From: Dendrobium chrysotoxum | Taxonomy: Eukaryota; Streptophyta; Magnoliopsida; Asparagales; Orchidaceae | Length of the DNA stretch: 64,000 bases | Reading direction: 5' to 3' | NCBI GenBank assembly: GCA_019925795.1 | Contig: CM034313.1 | Coordinates: forward strand, 91,853,663-91,917,662 | In this document: positions 33,904 to 44,689 of the stretch, one piece after another | How positions within the stretch are numbered: the first letter of the stretch is position 1 | Layout of the letters: each line of letters starts with the position of its first letter | Program-made: the position numbers and the translations under genes | Notes under the pieces: generated by a model | What the model saw: only the letters and a program-made list of their open reading frames with translations | Databases searched by the model: none | What the model was told of the DNA's origin: nothing

Positions 33904-34971
33904 TGTGTATGTGCAAACTAGACACTGCACAACATGCATATGATAATAACAGGTGTACGGTTCCTTTAATGGATATATGAGCTAAACTATTTTCTAATTG
34001 ATAGGTATAGAAATGATGAAACCCACCGATTCTTTATTTGGTTACTATTACTCATATGATATACATATAGTTATACAGATTGTTATTGGTCATTTGACTT
34101 GATATTGTTCATAGTGACTGCTACAAGATCTTATAGTTACATGTTCATAAGATATCCCGCCGACCTCGGTGGCCTGACTATAATCCCTCCTATCATCGTC
34201 GCTTGACTATGATTCATCTGAACACCGCACCTGCCTATGGTCCCATCAACCTTCGTCATCCGGCTATGATCTTTTCAACAAAATAAACATGCCAATAATC
34301 TCTTAAGAGCAGTTCTTATGTCATTGAGTTCTTCCAACTCAAATCATATAATGTGTTTTATAAAATGTACATTTGATATATTGTGTCAATTCCGTCCCGC
34401 AAGGAAGGGCATCGTATTTTGTATTGCATCTTCATCAGCTTCTTAACGCTTTATAAACCTAATCAGCAACATTTGAGAATAAGGCCTTAAAAAAATTGAC
34501 GGTGTTGATGTCTTCTAATTTTAACTTATAATTGTGATCTTTTTGCCTTATCATTCTAAAATAAATTGCATTGGGATATTCTAGAACATTTTTTCTCCAG
34601 TAAGAAATTTTGATTTCAGCCCGAGTTAAATTCAGGTTGAGTCGCAAATGAACAATTCCAAATATTTTTTTTAGTTGAGTCGTGCTAAATACCTCTATTT
34701 AAAATATATAAAAGTTATTTAAATTATTAAATTTTTATTTATTTGTGGGCAATACATGGACCTTAATTACTGGCAAAATTGATTGAAAATGAGAGAAAAA
34801 CATAAAGAGAAACGAAAATTTACTGAAAGCTTTCTGACATCTTACTGTAAGAAAATAAGTAGCTCGTGATAATAAGTTATATATGTACGTCATCTAGGCT
34901 CACCATGTGAAATAATTTATTGTTGTCGGTACAACTGTACAAGCAAGATCCTACGTAAAATATAATTAGAA
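33904..34971. other. Intergenic region 3' of PLP-D
   Basis: No gene is supported. A short CCTCGTCGCTTGACTATGATC-like stretch at 34150-34270 shows weak internal repetition. 34440-34520 is similar to the 10140-10200 phrase around AACGTTTGA.AATAAG.. Confidence 0.35.
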
Positions 34972-36682
34972 TTACATAAACTGGCCTAAAGAAGTTTTAC
35001 TGCATGCCCTTTGTGCACCATGAATTCTCTTCTTCCTTTCATCAGAAAGCGCATGTGCAAACTTACTCAGTGCATGTTTATTAGTTCCTCCACCTTTGAC
35101 AGGCTCATATGCCCCAGTATCCACATTCACCCTCGATAAAGGCTTCTCAATCAAACTTTCTCCAATCTTCACCAATTCTTTCAGGTTCTTTTCTGTTGAG
35201 ATATCCATAGATGAAGCATCTCCAGTCAATGTGTCATCCTGAATGCGAAGATAGTTCTGCTCTTTTTTCAGAGATTTGAAGAGAACGGAAAGCATGATAT
35301 CAACCATGTCATCACTTGCTTCTGAATATATTTTGATGATGGGCAGGTCACCACCATTGCAAAGCCATCGAATCATTCCCCACTTAGCTACATCTTTTGC
35401 ACTGTAGTATTTTTCTTTCTTGGTTGATCCAGTGCCAAGTGACAGTACGAGGAAACTGTCGTATTGCATTGGTTTTATCTTGAAGTAATCTTCGTTTTGC
35501 TGGAAAATGTTCTTGCTCACCATATTCATGGCAAGCAAAGTCTGTATAAATTCATAAATATATATACATAGTTTAATTTCAATACAACATCATGACCAAT
35601 GGAATACCTTGGTTTCATACAAAACTAACTGATCGAGAAATATATTAACATACTGGGTTATTTGATGCAACTCCTCCGTCGATGAGATTGAACTCTCGAG
35701 GAAGGCCATTCGAGTCTTTGGTTTTAAAGTAGTGAGCAGGTAAGTAAACAGGTGCAGCTGAGGTGCCAATGCAGATGTCTGATAAATAAGCATCCTTCGA
35801 CGGAGTAGACTTTGTCTAAAATATTGGAAATCATTTTTAGCAGATGAGTTTAAATAATTATAGCTTAATTGGAGATTAACTAAGTTTCGTTTGGGATGAT
35901 TTTCTTAGTGCTTCTTAAAGCAGCTTTTTAGTTCAAAAATTATAAGTTTTGTAAAAAAAATTATTTTATAAAACAGTAAGAAAACTATCTCAAATGAATC
36001 CTATTGATTATAATTACCTCAAATGAGGAAAAGATAGTGGGCTGAAGGAGCTCAATATCAAAAGTTGGGATTACAACGTTGGTTAGAGTTTGATGCAGCT
36101 TTGTATCTTCAAGAACATCCTCAATCAGAGAGTGGAGGAACTCTCCATTATATTTGGGTCCACAAAGTTGACCGAAACAGCAGCAATTTGAGCCAAAAAA
36201 ATACGGACTGCAGTAATTTAAAACTTATGAGAATATTGAACCTATTATCATATCTAATGAATAGATTAAATAAAAGCACTTATGATTAAGCTTACCATAG
36301 CCTTCGTGGAAAGATTTTAGGTGATTTATCTATATAGAATTTTATGATTTCTTTGGCTGAATACAGTGGACGTTTGCACTTGTTAGGAGCAGTTAGCATT
36401 GCGGTCACGAGACCACCAGTGCTTGTTCCAGCAATCACATCAAAATAGTCTGCGAGCCTTGCTTCCTCTCCATCAAGCTTCTGCAATGTCATCAAAGAAA
36501 ACATTTTAGCTCATGATCAAGCAGATAATTAGTATATTTAATGTGATCACCTGAAGCTCGGCTTCAAGAAAGGCAAGAATTATTGCCGGAATGATTCCTC
36601 TCACGCCTCCTCCGTCGATGCTCAAAACTGTAACCAGACTGCCATGCGAGCGAAGAAAGCTCCTTTCGCTGCGGGTCGCCAT
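34972..36682 (-). CDS. Patatin-like lipid acyl hydrolase PLP-D (five exons)
   Basis: Exons on the minus strand: 36682-36551, 36480-36296, 36207-36018, 35815-35654, 35541-34972; GT-AG introns, 412 residues. DGGGVRG (23-29), Ser64 in GTSTGG and Asp215 in DGGVASNNP are intact. Compared with PLP-B/C it lacks the last intron: RIQ is followed directly by DDT in one exon. It has a longer tail (ACSKTSLGQFM), and residues 107-125 differ strongly, with a cysteine cluster (NCCCFGQLCG) where PLP-B/C have ARSFFSAISG. The exon 2 donor lies one codon later than in its paralogues. These points could mean altered regulation or early decay, but the frame is open throughout. A complete copia element lies about 350 bp upstream. 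No signal peptide is seen. Confidence 0.93.
35884..36002. mobile_element. Tourist-like MITE in intron 3 of PLP-D
   Basis: GTTTCGTTTGGGATGAT to TCTCAAATGAATCC with inverted inner arms (CTTCTTAAAGCAGC / ATTTTATAAAACAG); TAA precedes it. The right triplet has changed. Confidence 0.65.
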
Positions 36683-36785
36683 TGATGCAAAGCTACTTAC
36701 TGCTCAGATTAAGCTGATATGGAAGATTATGAAGCTATTTGCAGAGAATATTGTGGGATTGGTGATCTGCTGCATCGTCTTGTGT

Positions 36786-36796
36786 TATATTTATAG
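36786..36796 (-). promoter_or_regulatory. Probable TATA box of PLP-D
   Basis: CTATAAATATA on the minus strand about 105 bp before the start codon. Confidence 0.55.
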
Positions 36797-37032
36797 ACTT
36801 GAGAAATTCATGAGAAGCCGGATCTGCTTCATCATCTTTGCGCACTAACTATAAAGAAAAACTCGTGTTTGTTCTTCTTTTACATTTAAATTTATTGCTC
36901 ACCAACTGTTTTGGGCTGATAAATATTTTCAACTACCTTTGTCTCCTTTATAGTTTTTTTTTCTGAACCACGAATGATTATAATAGCACACAACGATAAA
37001 ATTCATATATTTACAGAATTACAGGTGATAAG

Positions 37033-37225
37033 TGTGAGATCCAGAGCCAGAGAAGCATGCGGGACGTAGAAGAGAATAACAGAGAAGAAAGGAGAAAGAA
37101 TTATATCTTATTCATATTATTACAGGAGAACATATAGGCTATTTATAGATAGTTTGGTAGGAATAGAAACAAGAAAGTACATAACAGAGATGACGTGTCA
37201 GCGCTGATGTGTACATGCTCTAATA
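37033..37225 (-). repeat. 3' LTR of the copia element
   Basis: 193 bp, matching 41383-41574 almost perfectly. Confidence 0.93.
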
Positions 37226-37236
37226 GGCCCCCTCAA
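37226..37236 (-). promoter_or_regulatory. Polypurine tract of the copia element
   Basis: On the minus strand TTGAGGGGGCC abuts the 3' LTR, two bases beyond the polyprotein stop. Confidence 0.8.
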
Positions 37237-37237
37237 G

Positions 37238-40200
37238 TTAAGCGTCCAATGGTTGGATGGTTAACTTGCTACGGAGAGTGTGAAACCGTTTGATGGAGAG
37301 AGGCTTCGTAAGAATGTCCGCAATTTGGTCAAGAGAGCTGATGTGCGAGACGGATAGAGCACCGGAGTTGATGTGTTCGCTGATAAAGTGATAGTCTATT
37401 TCGATGTGTTTTGTCCTAGCGTGAAAGACCGGATTGTTGGCTAGGGCGATAGCGGAGGTGTTGTCGCAGTGGATGATGGTAGGATTGTCTTGCGGTAGCT
37501 GAAGTTCGTTCACAAGTCGCCGAAGCCATAGGACATCCGAAGTTGCGGTGGAGAGGGATCGATATTCTGCTTCGGTAGAAGATTTGGCAACTGTAGTTTG
37601 CTTTTTAACTGACCAGGAAATTAGATTTGGTCCCAAGAATGAGCAGAACCCAGTGATGGATTTGCGGTCTTTGGAGTCGGCGGCCCAGTCGGCGTCGACA
37701 TATGTACTGAGTTGAAGATTGCCTGTAGTTAGAGGTAGACCGAAGTGAGAAGTACCTTTGATATATCGTAGTAAGCGTTTGAGAGCTTGATGATCTTGAT
37801 CGGTAGGAGTGTGCATATGTTGACAGATGACATTTGTTGCAAAGGCGATGTCCGGCCTTGTAATGGAGAGATACTGAAGAGAACCGGCTAGCTTGCGATA
37901 AAGCTGTGGATCTGAGTAAGGTTGATCGGCGGAAGATCTGGAGGTGGATTTGGGAGTCATAGGAGTGGCGGCTGGATTGCAGTCCGCAAGACCGGCGAGG
38001 GAGAGAATTTGATGGGCATAGTGCTGTTGATGAAGAAAGAGACCTGTAGCGGTTTTAACGATCTGGATGCCTAGAAATAGCGAAATGTCCTGCATTTGTT
38101 TCAATTTGAAATGAGAATGTAGTTGTTTGAGGAGCTCCTGTATGGCATGAGTATCATTCCCTGTTAAAAGGATGTCATCAACATATATTAGTATAAGCAA
38201 ATGAGTATGATTGTGATGATAGAGGAGAAGAGAAGGGTCCGAGCGGCTGAACACAAAGCCGAAGGTCTTAAGGAACGTGGTGAACTTTTGAAACAACTGT
38301 CGCGGCGCTTGCTTTAAGCCGTAGAGAGACTTGTGAAGCTTGCAGACGTAGTCGGGATGTTGTTGATCAAGAAATCCGGGTGGTTGTCTCATGTAGACGT
38401 CTTCTTGTAGATCGCCATGAAGGAAGGCGTTCGAGACATCCAATTGAGTGATAGGCCATCGACGATTGAGGGCGAGCGTGAGTAGAATTCTGATGGTGGG
38501 CATCTTTGCAACGGGACTGAACGTTTCTTTGTAATTAATGCCGAATTGTTGTGCGAAACCTTGTGCTACAAGACGAGCCTTATAACGGCCTATGGTGCCG
38601 TTAGGCAGCATTTTAGTTTTGAAAGTCCACTTGCTGCCAAGAATGGGAGCGTTCGATGGGGTTGGAACAAGGGACCACGTGCCCTGTTGTTGAAGAGCGA
38701 GAAACTCGGAGGACATAGCGGAACGCCAGTGAGGATATTGAGAGGCTTGTTTATATGTAGTTGGAGTCAGTAGAGTGACAGACAAATCCAGAATTTGTTT
38801 GGGACGAGTAATACCCGACCGTGATCTGGTTTGCATGGGGTGCTGGATGGGTTGCAAAGGTTGAGATGGCTGAATGGGAGTAGGATCGGATGCGGCCAGA
38901 GATTGAGTAGGAACAGAATGTAAGGATCGTGAGGGAATTTCAGCTTGAGGAGGGGACTTGTTGGGTGGATTTTGGGATAGGGTGGACGTGGGTATGAGGA
39001 GAAGTGGGGAAACGGAGGATGGCTTGTTTGGTGTGGCAATGTTTGAGGCAGCAGGTTTATGAGGAAAAATTTGTTCGTAGAAAATTACGTGTCGTGATAT
39101 GTGAAGTTTGTTGGTGAGAGTATTGAGACAGCGATATCCTTTGTGAGAGGATGAATAACCAAGAAAGATACATGGTTGGGATCTTGGAGAAAGTTTGGTA
39201 GGAGCATATGGTTGAAGCCACGGGAAACAGAGACAACCGAAGGTGCGGAGGTGAGAGTAAGTTGGGGAGCGTCCATGAAGTTTTTGGTAGGGAATTTGAG
39301 AAGAAATTGATTTGGATGGGAGACGATTGATAAGATAGTTGGCCGTGGAGATAGCTTCTGCCCAGAAGGAAATAGGAAGATTGGATGCATGGAGCAGAGT
39401 ACGGGTAATGTCCAAAAGGTGACGATGCTTACGTTCGGCAAGCCCGTTTTGCTCAGGGGTATGAGGGCAGCTGAGTTGATGGGTGATGCCATGAGTAAGC
39501 AGGAAGTTCTTGAATAAGGTGCTTGTAAATTCTCCACCACCATCTGATCGGAGAAATTGAGGATATGTGTTAAAATTATTTTTTATTAGAGAGCAGAAAT
39601 GTTGGAATTTGGTGAAGGTTTCCTGCTTGGAATGCATTAAATATAGCCACGAAAATTTGGTGAAATCGTCGACGAATATGACGTAGTATTTGTAACCATT
39701 AAAGGATGGGTGGGGTGTTGGTCCCCAAACATCGGAGTGCACAAGATGAAATGGTTTATGCGAAATAGAAGTACTTTTATTAAATGGTAACTTGTGGCTT
39801 TTAGCCACATTACAAGATGTACACATATACGACGACGGAAATTTATGTAAAGCAGAAATTTGAGGAACTAAAGAAGAGAGAGTTTTGTGATTTGGGTGAC
39901 CAAGGCGGGCATGCCAAATGACGGAGGGGTTGGTTGCCGCTTGAAGAGCAGTGGTAGACGGAAGCTGCGAATGAGAGACTTGGTAAAGACCATTACGGAG
40001 ATGACCACGTAGAAGAGGTCGACTGTCCTGCAAATCCTTAATCACAAACCCATTAGCGTCAAAAGAAACAGATACATTGTTATCTGAAGTAAGTTTAGAA
40101 ATGGAAATTAAATTGTGTGTTAAGGAGGGAACGTGCAGAAGTTTGCGAAGATAAAGCTTACGAGCGGATTCGGGAAGGGGAAGAAGGCCTTGTCCAGAAG

Positions 40201-41311
40201 TTTGAATCGGCAGCGAGTTGCCGTTCGCTATGGAGACCGAGTCATTCCCTTGATAGGGAGCTGGTTGCTGCAGTCTTGAGGGGTCGTTGGTGAGATGCGC
40301 GGACGCCCCGGAATCAAGAACCCAATCGTTGTATGAAGGGTTCGGCTGGTGAGTGAGTAGAGCCCGTGAAGAAGGGTTGGATGGCGCATATTTCAGATTG
40401 CAGCGATGCCAGCAATCGAGAGCCAGGTGACCACGCTTGCCACAAATTTGGCACTGTGGACGAGCGGAGGTTGAAGAAGCAGAGGGGAATTTGTCCGACG
40501 GAGAATTCTGGGGCATGTGCTGGTTCTGAGAAGAGTTGAATCTGCCTTTGGAGGAGCGGTAGGGACCACGCCTGCTGGAGTTGTTGTTCTTGGTTGAGTA
40601 AAGAGCAGTTGTATTGGAGAAGGAATTGGTTTCTTTGGATTGTTCATGTTGAACGTTAATTTCCTCGCTACAGAGAAGAGAGTAGAGAGTGTCAAGATCA
40701 ATGGGGTGTAAGGAGGTACGAATGGAGGTTTTGAATGGATTATAGGTGGAGGGAAGCCCATTTAGAATATGTAATATGATGTCTTCATTGTCGATTTGGG
40801 ATCCGGCTGCGGCAATATTATCGACGAGCGTCTTGATGGATGAGAGATACTGTTGCATGGAACGATCCTGCATTTGGACATGATGCAGTTCGTTCTTGAG
40901 TTGAATAACTCTAGAACGATTCGTGGGTTGAAGCCGGCGTTCGAGGGTGATCCAAACGTCATGCGCGGTGGAGGCGGTGATCACATACGGAAGGACCGAC
41001 GGTGAAATTGTGGCGAACAGGGCAGAAGTCAAGTTGCGATCAATGAATCTCCACAGATTGTAATCAGGTTGAGAAATGTCGGCGGGAGCGACGGTATCAC
41101 CGGTGAGGTGGCCAAGAAACCCATTGGCGGTGAAGTTATGAAGGAGTTGTTGCCGCCATAGAGCGTAGTTATCTGTTGAGAGTTGAATTGGGACAAGATG
41201 CTTGAGGTTAGAGATAAAGAATTTTAAGGTGGGAGGCATAACGAAATCTGCTGCCGAAGCTGAGATCCTGGAGGTGGGCGGGAGGGATGAGCCGGAATCT
41301 TGATCGGCCAT
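37238..41311 (-). CDS. Copia gag-pol polyprotein, intact
   Basis: 1357 residues without a stop or frameshift. Order: gag (about 30-235, with LSTDNYALWRQQL at 44-56), CCHC knuckle CQICGKRGHLALDC (287-300), protease DSGAS (Asp333), integrase with an HxxxxH...CxxC-type zinc region (467-500) and catalytic Asp527, Asp589 and Glu626, reverse transcriptase with YVDD at 1043-1046, and RNase H with VDADWA (1205-1210) and STEAEY (1245-1250). All catalytic residues I can check are present. It makes the proteins that copy and integrate the element. The start ATG lies 60 bp inside the primer site, as usual. Smaller frames inside this span on either strand are shadows. This copy looks capable of autonomous movement. 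Confidence 0.97.
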   Translation of the reverse strand: MADQDSGSSLPPTSRISASAADFVMPPTLKFFISNLKHLVPIQLSTDNYALWRQQLLHNFTANGFLGHLTGDTVAPADISQPDYNLWRFIDRNLTSALFATISPSVLPYVITASTAHDVWITLERRLQPTNRSRVIQLKNELHHVQMQDRSMQQYLSSIKTLVDNIAAAGSQIDNEDIILHILNGLPSTYNPFKTSIRTSLHPIDLDTLYSLLCSEEINVQHEQSKETNSFSNTTALYSTKNNNSSRRGPYRSSKGRFNSSQNQHMPQNSPSDKFPSASSTSARPQCQICGKRGHLALDCWHRCNLKYAPSNPSSRALLTHQPNPSYNDWVLDSGASAHLTNDPSRLQQPAPYQGNDSVSIANGNSLPIQTSGQGLLPLPESARKLYLRKLLHVPSLTHNLISISKLTSDNNVSVSFDANGFVIKDLQDSRPLLRGHLRNGLYQVSHSQLPSTTALQAATNPSVIWHARLGHPNHKTLSSLVPQISALHKFPSSYMCTSCNVAKSHKLPFNKSTSISHKPFHLVHSDVWGPTPHPSFNGYKYYVIFVDDFTKFSWLYLMHSKQETFTKFQHFCSLIKNNFNTYPQFLRSDGGGEFTSTLFKNFLLTHGITHQLSCPHTPEQNGLAERKHRHLLDITRTLLHASNLPISFWAEAISTANYLINRLPSKSISSQIPYQKLHGRSPTYSHLRTFGCLCFPWLQPYAPTKLSPRSQPCIFLGYSSSHKGYRCLNTLTNKLHISRHVIFYEQIFPHKPAASNIATPNKPSSVSPLLLIPTSTLSQNPPNKSPPQAEIPSRSLHSVPTQSLAASDPTPIQPSQPLQPIQHPMQTRSRSGITRPKQILDLSVTLLTPTTYKQASQYPHWRSAMSSEFLALQQQGTWSLVPTPSNAPILGSKWTFKTKMLPNGTIGRYKARLVAQGFAQQFGINYKETFSPVAKMPTIRILLTLALNRRWPITQLDVSNAFLHGDLQEDVYMRQPPGFLDQQHPDYVCKLHKSLYGLKQAPRQLFQKFTTFLKTFGFVFSRSDPSLLLYHHNHTHLLILIYVDDILLTGNDTHAIQELLKQLHSHFKLKQMQDISLFLGIQIVKTATGLFLHQQHYAHQILSLAGLADCNPAATPMTPKSTSRSSADQPYSDPQLYRKLAGSLQYLSITRPDIAFATNVICQHMHTPTDQDHQALKRLLRYIKGTSHFGLPLTTGNLQLSTYVDADWAADSKDRKSITGFCSFLGPNLISWSVKKQTTVAKSSTEAEYRSLSTATSDVLWLRRLVNELQLPQDNPTIIHCDNTSAIALANNPVFHARTKHIEIDYHFISEHINSGALSVSHISSLDQIADILTKPLSIKRFHTLRSKLTIQPLDA

Positions 41312-41370
41312 TAGCAGGAAGAACGGCAGATGAGAGAAGAAGAAGATCAGAGAGCTGAGGGATCAAGATG

Positions 41371-41382
41371 CTCTGATACCAT
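41371..41382 (-). promoter_or_regulatory. Primer-binding site of the copia element
   Basis: TGGTATCAGAGC on the minus strand, complementary to the 3' end of initiator tRNA-Met, directly inside the 5' LTR. Confidence 0.9.
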
Positions 41383-41574
41383 GTGAGATCCAGAGCCAGA
41401 GAAGCATGCGGGACGTAGAAGAGAATAACAGAGAAGAAAGGAGAAAGAATTATATCTTATTCATATTATTACAGGAGAACATATAGGCTATTTATAGATA
41501 GTTTGGTAGGAATAGAAACAAGAAAGTACATAACAGAGATGACGTGTCAGCGCTGATGTGTACATGCTCTAATA
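41383..41574 (-). repeat. 5' LTR of the copia element
   Basis: 192 bp; partner of 37033-37225. Confidence 0.93.
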
Positions 41575-41579
41575 ATAAG

Positions 41580-41864
41580 ATTGAACTGTTTGAAATTCTA
41601 TAATAGTAAAGAATTAGCGGAAAAACATTTGATTCGACCGACAATCAATAATCATTTTATCTATATAAATCACCTAAAAATTACTTATTTAGAAAATTAT
41701 GCCTTATGCCATTTTGAACTGTCAAATCATATATTTGTATGGTCAAATTATTGAGAATTTGAAAAAAAAATAAAAAAAATATGGGTTAAAGTTTTATTAT
41801 GAATTTTAAAAATTGAGTGACAATTAAAGAAAATGAAAGAATTAAATAGCTAATTGTTGTAATT
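41580..41864. other. Flanking DNA of the copia insertion
   Basis: AT-rich; it was contiguous with 37027 before the insertion. Nothing else is seen. Confidence 0.4.
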
Positions 41865-42305
41865 TAGGGGTGAAAGCGGGTCAAACTGACTCATGAGTCA
41901 GCTTGAGCTCGATCGGCTTAATAAATCGCTTGTCACTTGAACTTAAGCAGTTAAGTCAACCTCGACTTAAGTCGTTAGCTCACAAACATGTTCATTTAAA
42001 AAATATTAATATAAAATATACTTAAAATATATTAGAAATCAAAAGATAAATTATAAAACTATTAAAAATATTTAAAACTTATATGACACTTTCTTTTGTG
42101 AACTAATTATTATTATTTATCTTTTAATTTCTCATTTATTTATACTTTTTTAAAATAATTACTTGCATTATGATATTTTCTCTCTTTGTTATAAACAAGT
42201 TTGCTCAATCTTGTAGAATTAAGGTTGAACACAATTAATTAAAAAAAGCTCAAGCTCAAATTAGAAGTACTGACTCAAGTTTGGCTTGACTCATTTACAC
42301 CACTA
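41865..42305. mobile_element. hAT-like non-autonomous element
   Basis: TAGGGGTGAAAGCGGGTC on the left and GACTCATTTACACCACTA on the right. Flanks TTGTAATT and ATATAATT match at 6 of 8 positions. The interior is of the GAGCTCGATCGGC / TCAAGCTCAAATT type. Confidence 0.55.
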
Positions 42306-42319
42306 ATATAATTGCTCTT

Positions 42320-43032
42320 TAACTCAAGCTTCAAAATTGGGTCACGACTCGGGTTCGAGTCGAATTCGGAACTAAACTGACACAAGTTGACCCAACTCGA
42401 ACCCGACCCATTTTTGCAAACGGGTCACTTTTTCGGACCCGAACACGACCCACTTCTAACCCGGCTCAACCCGACATTACCGGCCAACCCAGGTCACGGG
42501 CTTGTCTTCAACCTCTGCTGATGATGGGCTAGAGCAAATGGCGGAGGCGGCGGTGATGACGGAGGCGTCGGTAGAGGCTGTAGATGGCAAAGGCGGTGAT
42601 GGCGGATGGCAGCAACGGCGGCAAAGACTGTAGCTGTGGAGGCTACGGCGGCACATTGCTATCGATCCTCCGAATATCGACAAGTTGCGGCAACCTCCAA
42701 CTGAGGGTGGCACGCGGACAGCGGACGGTGCACGGACGGCAGCACTTGACTCGAACGAGAGTTGGCGGCTTGACGCGACTTGACGAGAGCTGACGCGATG
42801 TGGGACTTTCCGGGTCAATCCAAGTCAATTTCGAGTTAGCGGGTTGACTCGGACCCGACACGTTTTTTCAAACGGGTCGAATCCTGGAATCCAAACCCGA
42901 CCCATTTTTTCAAACAGGTCGAATCTTTGAATCCGAACCCGACCCGTTTAGGAAATGGGTTGACCCTAACACGAAATTTTCGGGTTGAATTCGAGTCAAA
43001 TTTTCAGGTCATGTCAAATATTGACACCCCTA
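42320..43032. mobile_element. hAT-like element of the CGGGTTGACCC type, left end lost
   Basis: Right end AATATTGACACCCCTA is the same as in 33347-33903, with ACCCGACCC/AACGGGTC repeats on both flanks of a GC-rich core (42480-42790). The core's open frames on both strands have no domain. Confidence 0.6.
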
Positions 43033-44271
43033 AGTTAAACTAAGGGGGAGAAAGGGGCAAAGTAGAAGTTATATGATTATTTATATAATTTAATGAAACC
43101 TTGAATATAAATATTTTTAATATTTATCTAGTGTACTATATTTTGATATTCTAAATATAAATTAGATTACCAATTAATAACTTGAGTCAGGATAGCAAAC
43201 AACTCAGAATTAACTCAAACACGATTTATCAATTGGGACCGATCATTAATCATTCATTTATTGAGAAAATAATTTGGATTGAGACCGTTTGGATCACATT
43301 GGATCCATGTTTGTATTTGGGTGACACTTGACCTTCCTTGCACGGGAGCTCTAAGCATACACTTGAGAACCTGTATGAGAATGGAAAGAAAGAGGGAAAA
43401 ATTCTACAGTAAGTAATTCACCAACTCAAATATCTGTAATATAAATGCCAAAAGATACTTAAAAGATAAAATTATTCCCCTTCTTCCTTTATTTATAGAG
43501 ATCCAAGGAGTATATGAATGATTACATTAGTAAAAAAATAAAAAACACGTAACACAATGGCTCTCAATATAGGCTATCTTAGATATGTGTCACGCCATGA
43601 TTGGCTTAATGGATGATTTCTCCTCTTAATGCAGAGTGTTTGAGGACGAGCTAGTCTGCTACGAGTATTGAGCCAAGATGGTTGTAGTTGACTATCGTCT
43701 AGAGGTTATAGGCAACCTTTGGTGGAGCTCTGAATTGCCTAAAAGTAAGAGGCAAATGCAATTAGGTTCCAGGGATGATGGACTCTATGGTTGGCTGACG
43801 ACAATGGTCGGCGAGCTGGAACTCTCTTAAATGGATGGGGTGACAAATATGGTAGGCTAGCGATGAGTGACTAACACTTGATGGAGGGCTCATGCAAGTG
43901 GAAAATTGAGTAATCCATGATGACCTTTGATTGTCCTTGTGAGGGCTGACTCCTCTTTGTGTACTCTATCAGATGAGTTTGCTAGCTTATGGGTCCACAA
44001 TGTACAAGTACGTCTGTTATGACCCGCTAACTACTTGTTAAGCACCTAAAATAATTTATGAAAGTATAGAGATCAATCACACTCCAAACTTCAAATCATT
44101 CAATAACTTGCATTGAATCAACTTCAAGTGTGCCCGTCACAATTTGAAGCTGAAAATTTTAATTTTTCATGTTGAGTCAATTGCAAATTAGATCTTAAAC
44201 GATAAATCACATGCTAATTCTTGAATTGAATCAAGGGCCATTTGGTTTTATGAAGAGTGATTAAGGGGCTG
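43033..44271. other. Intergenic, possible old LTR
   Basis: 43380-43700 contains a minus-strand TATA-like CTATAAATAAAG and vague similarity to 60430-60680 (CCTTTATTTATAG, then ATTACA, AACACGT/ACACGT, TGGCTCT, TTAATG). Both could be decayed LTRs of one family on the minus strand. No gene. Confidence 0.3.
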
Positions 44272-44274
44272 TTT

Positions 44275-44681
44275 GGTTTGCTGCAAAAAGAGTATAAAGT
44301 ATTCCATTGCAGTGGTTTTGAAAATATTGGTGTTTAGTTTGAAATAAAAGGAATGCAAAGTAAAAGTTCAGTGCATTTGGAATACACCAGCTAGTTCATT
44401 TTTGGTGTATTTGAAATTCCTCTGATTTGAACAATTTCTAAATACATCACAAACTCACTGCCATTGCCATGGCTTGCGAGCCACCTCCGCTGCCACCTGC
44501 CCGCCCCAGTGACCCGAGCCACAACCATTTTGCACTTTACATTACATTCACTTTACTTCAAACCAAACAAAAAAAAGTAATGTCATGCATTTCTTTTACA
44601 ATCATTCAAACAATTCCAAAATATTTCTTTTACATTGCATTTCTTTTACACTGTATTTTTTTTAGATGGCAAACGAACCCC
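44275..44681. mobile_element. Harbinger-like MITE (GGGGCTGTTTGG ends)
   Basis: GGGGCTGTTTGGTTTGC on the left; the right end, reverse-complemented, is GGGGTTCGTTTGCCATC. TAA lies before and TAG after. The interior (ACTTTACATTACATTCAC, AATGCAAAGTAAAAG) matches the arms of the larger element at 55630-58435. Confidence 0.7.
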
Positions 44682-44689
44682 TAGAAGCA

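Larger units (their letters stand above)
37033..41574 (-). mobile_element. Complete Ty1/copia retrotransposon (Ale/Retrofit-like)
   Basis: 4542 bp on the minus strand, with 192-193-bp terminal repeats at both ends and a 5-bp duplication ATAAG (37028-37032, 41575-41579). The LTRs start (minus strand) TATTAGAGCATG and end GATCTCACA; the usual TG start has become TA in both. I see at most a one-base difference between them, which implies very recent insertion. The compact size, short LTRs and single polyprotein fit the Ale/Retrofit lineage (inference). Confidence 0.95.

Noticed and set aside
33437..33921. Five overlapping Ala/Arg/Cys/Pro-rich frames on both strands
   Set aside because: They are a by-product of the GC-rich core of a hAT-like element; open in all frames because stops are rare there.
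38546..40962. Several 60-150-codon frames inside the copia polyprotein region
   Set aside because: They are alternative-frame shadows of the 1357-residue polyprotein.
42477..42861. Short frames on both strands
   Set aside because: GC-rich core of a hAT-like element, no domain.
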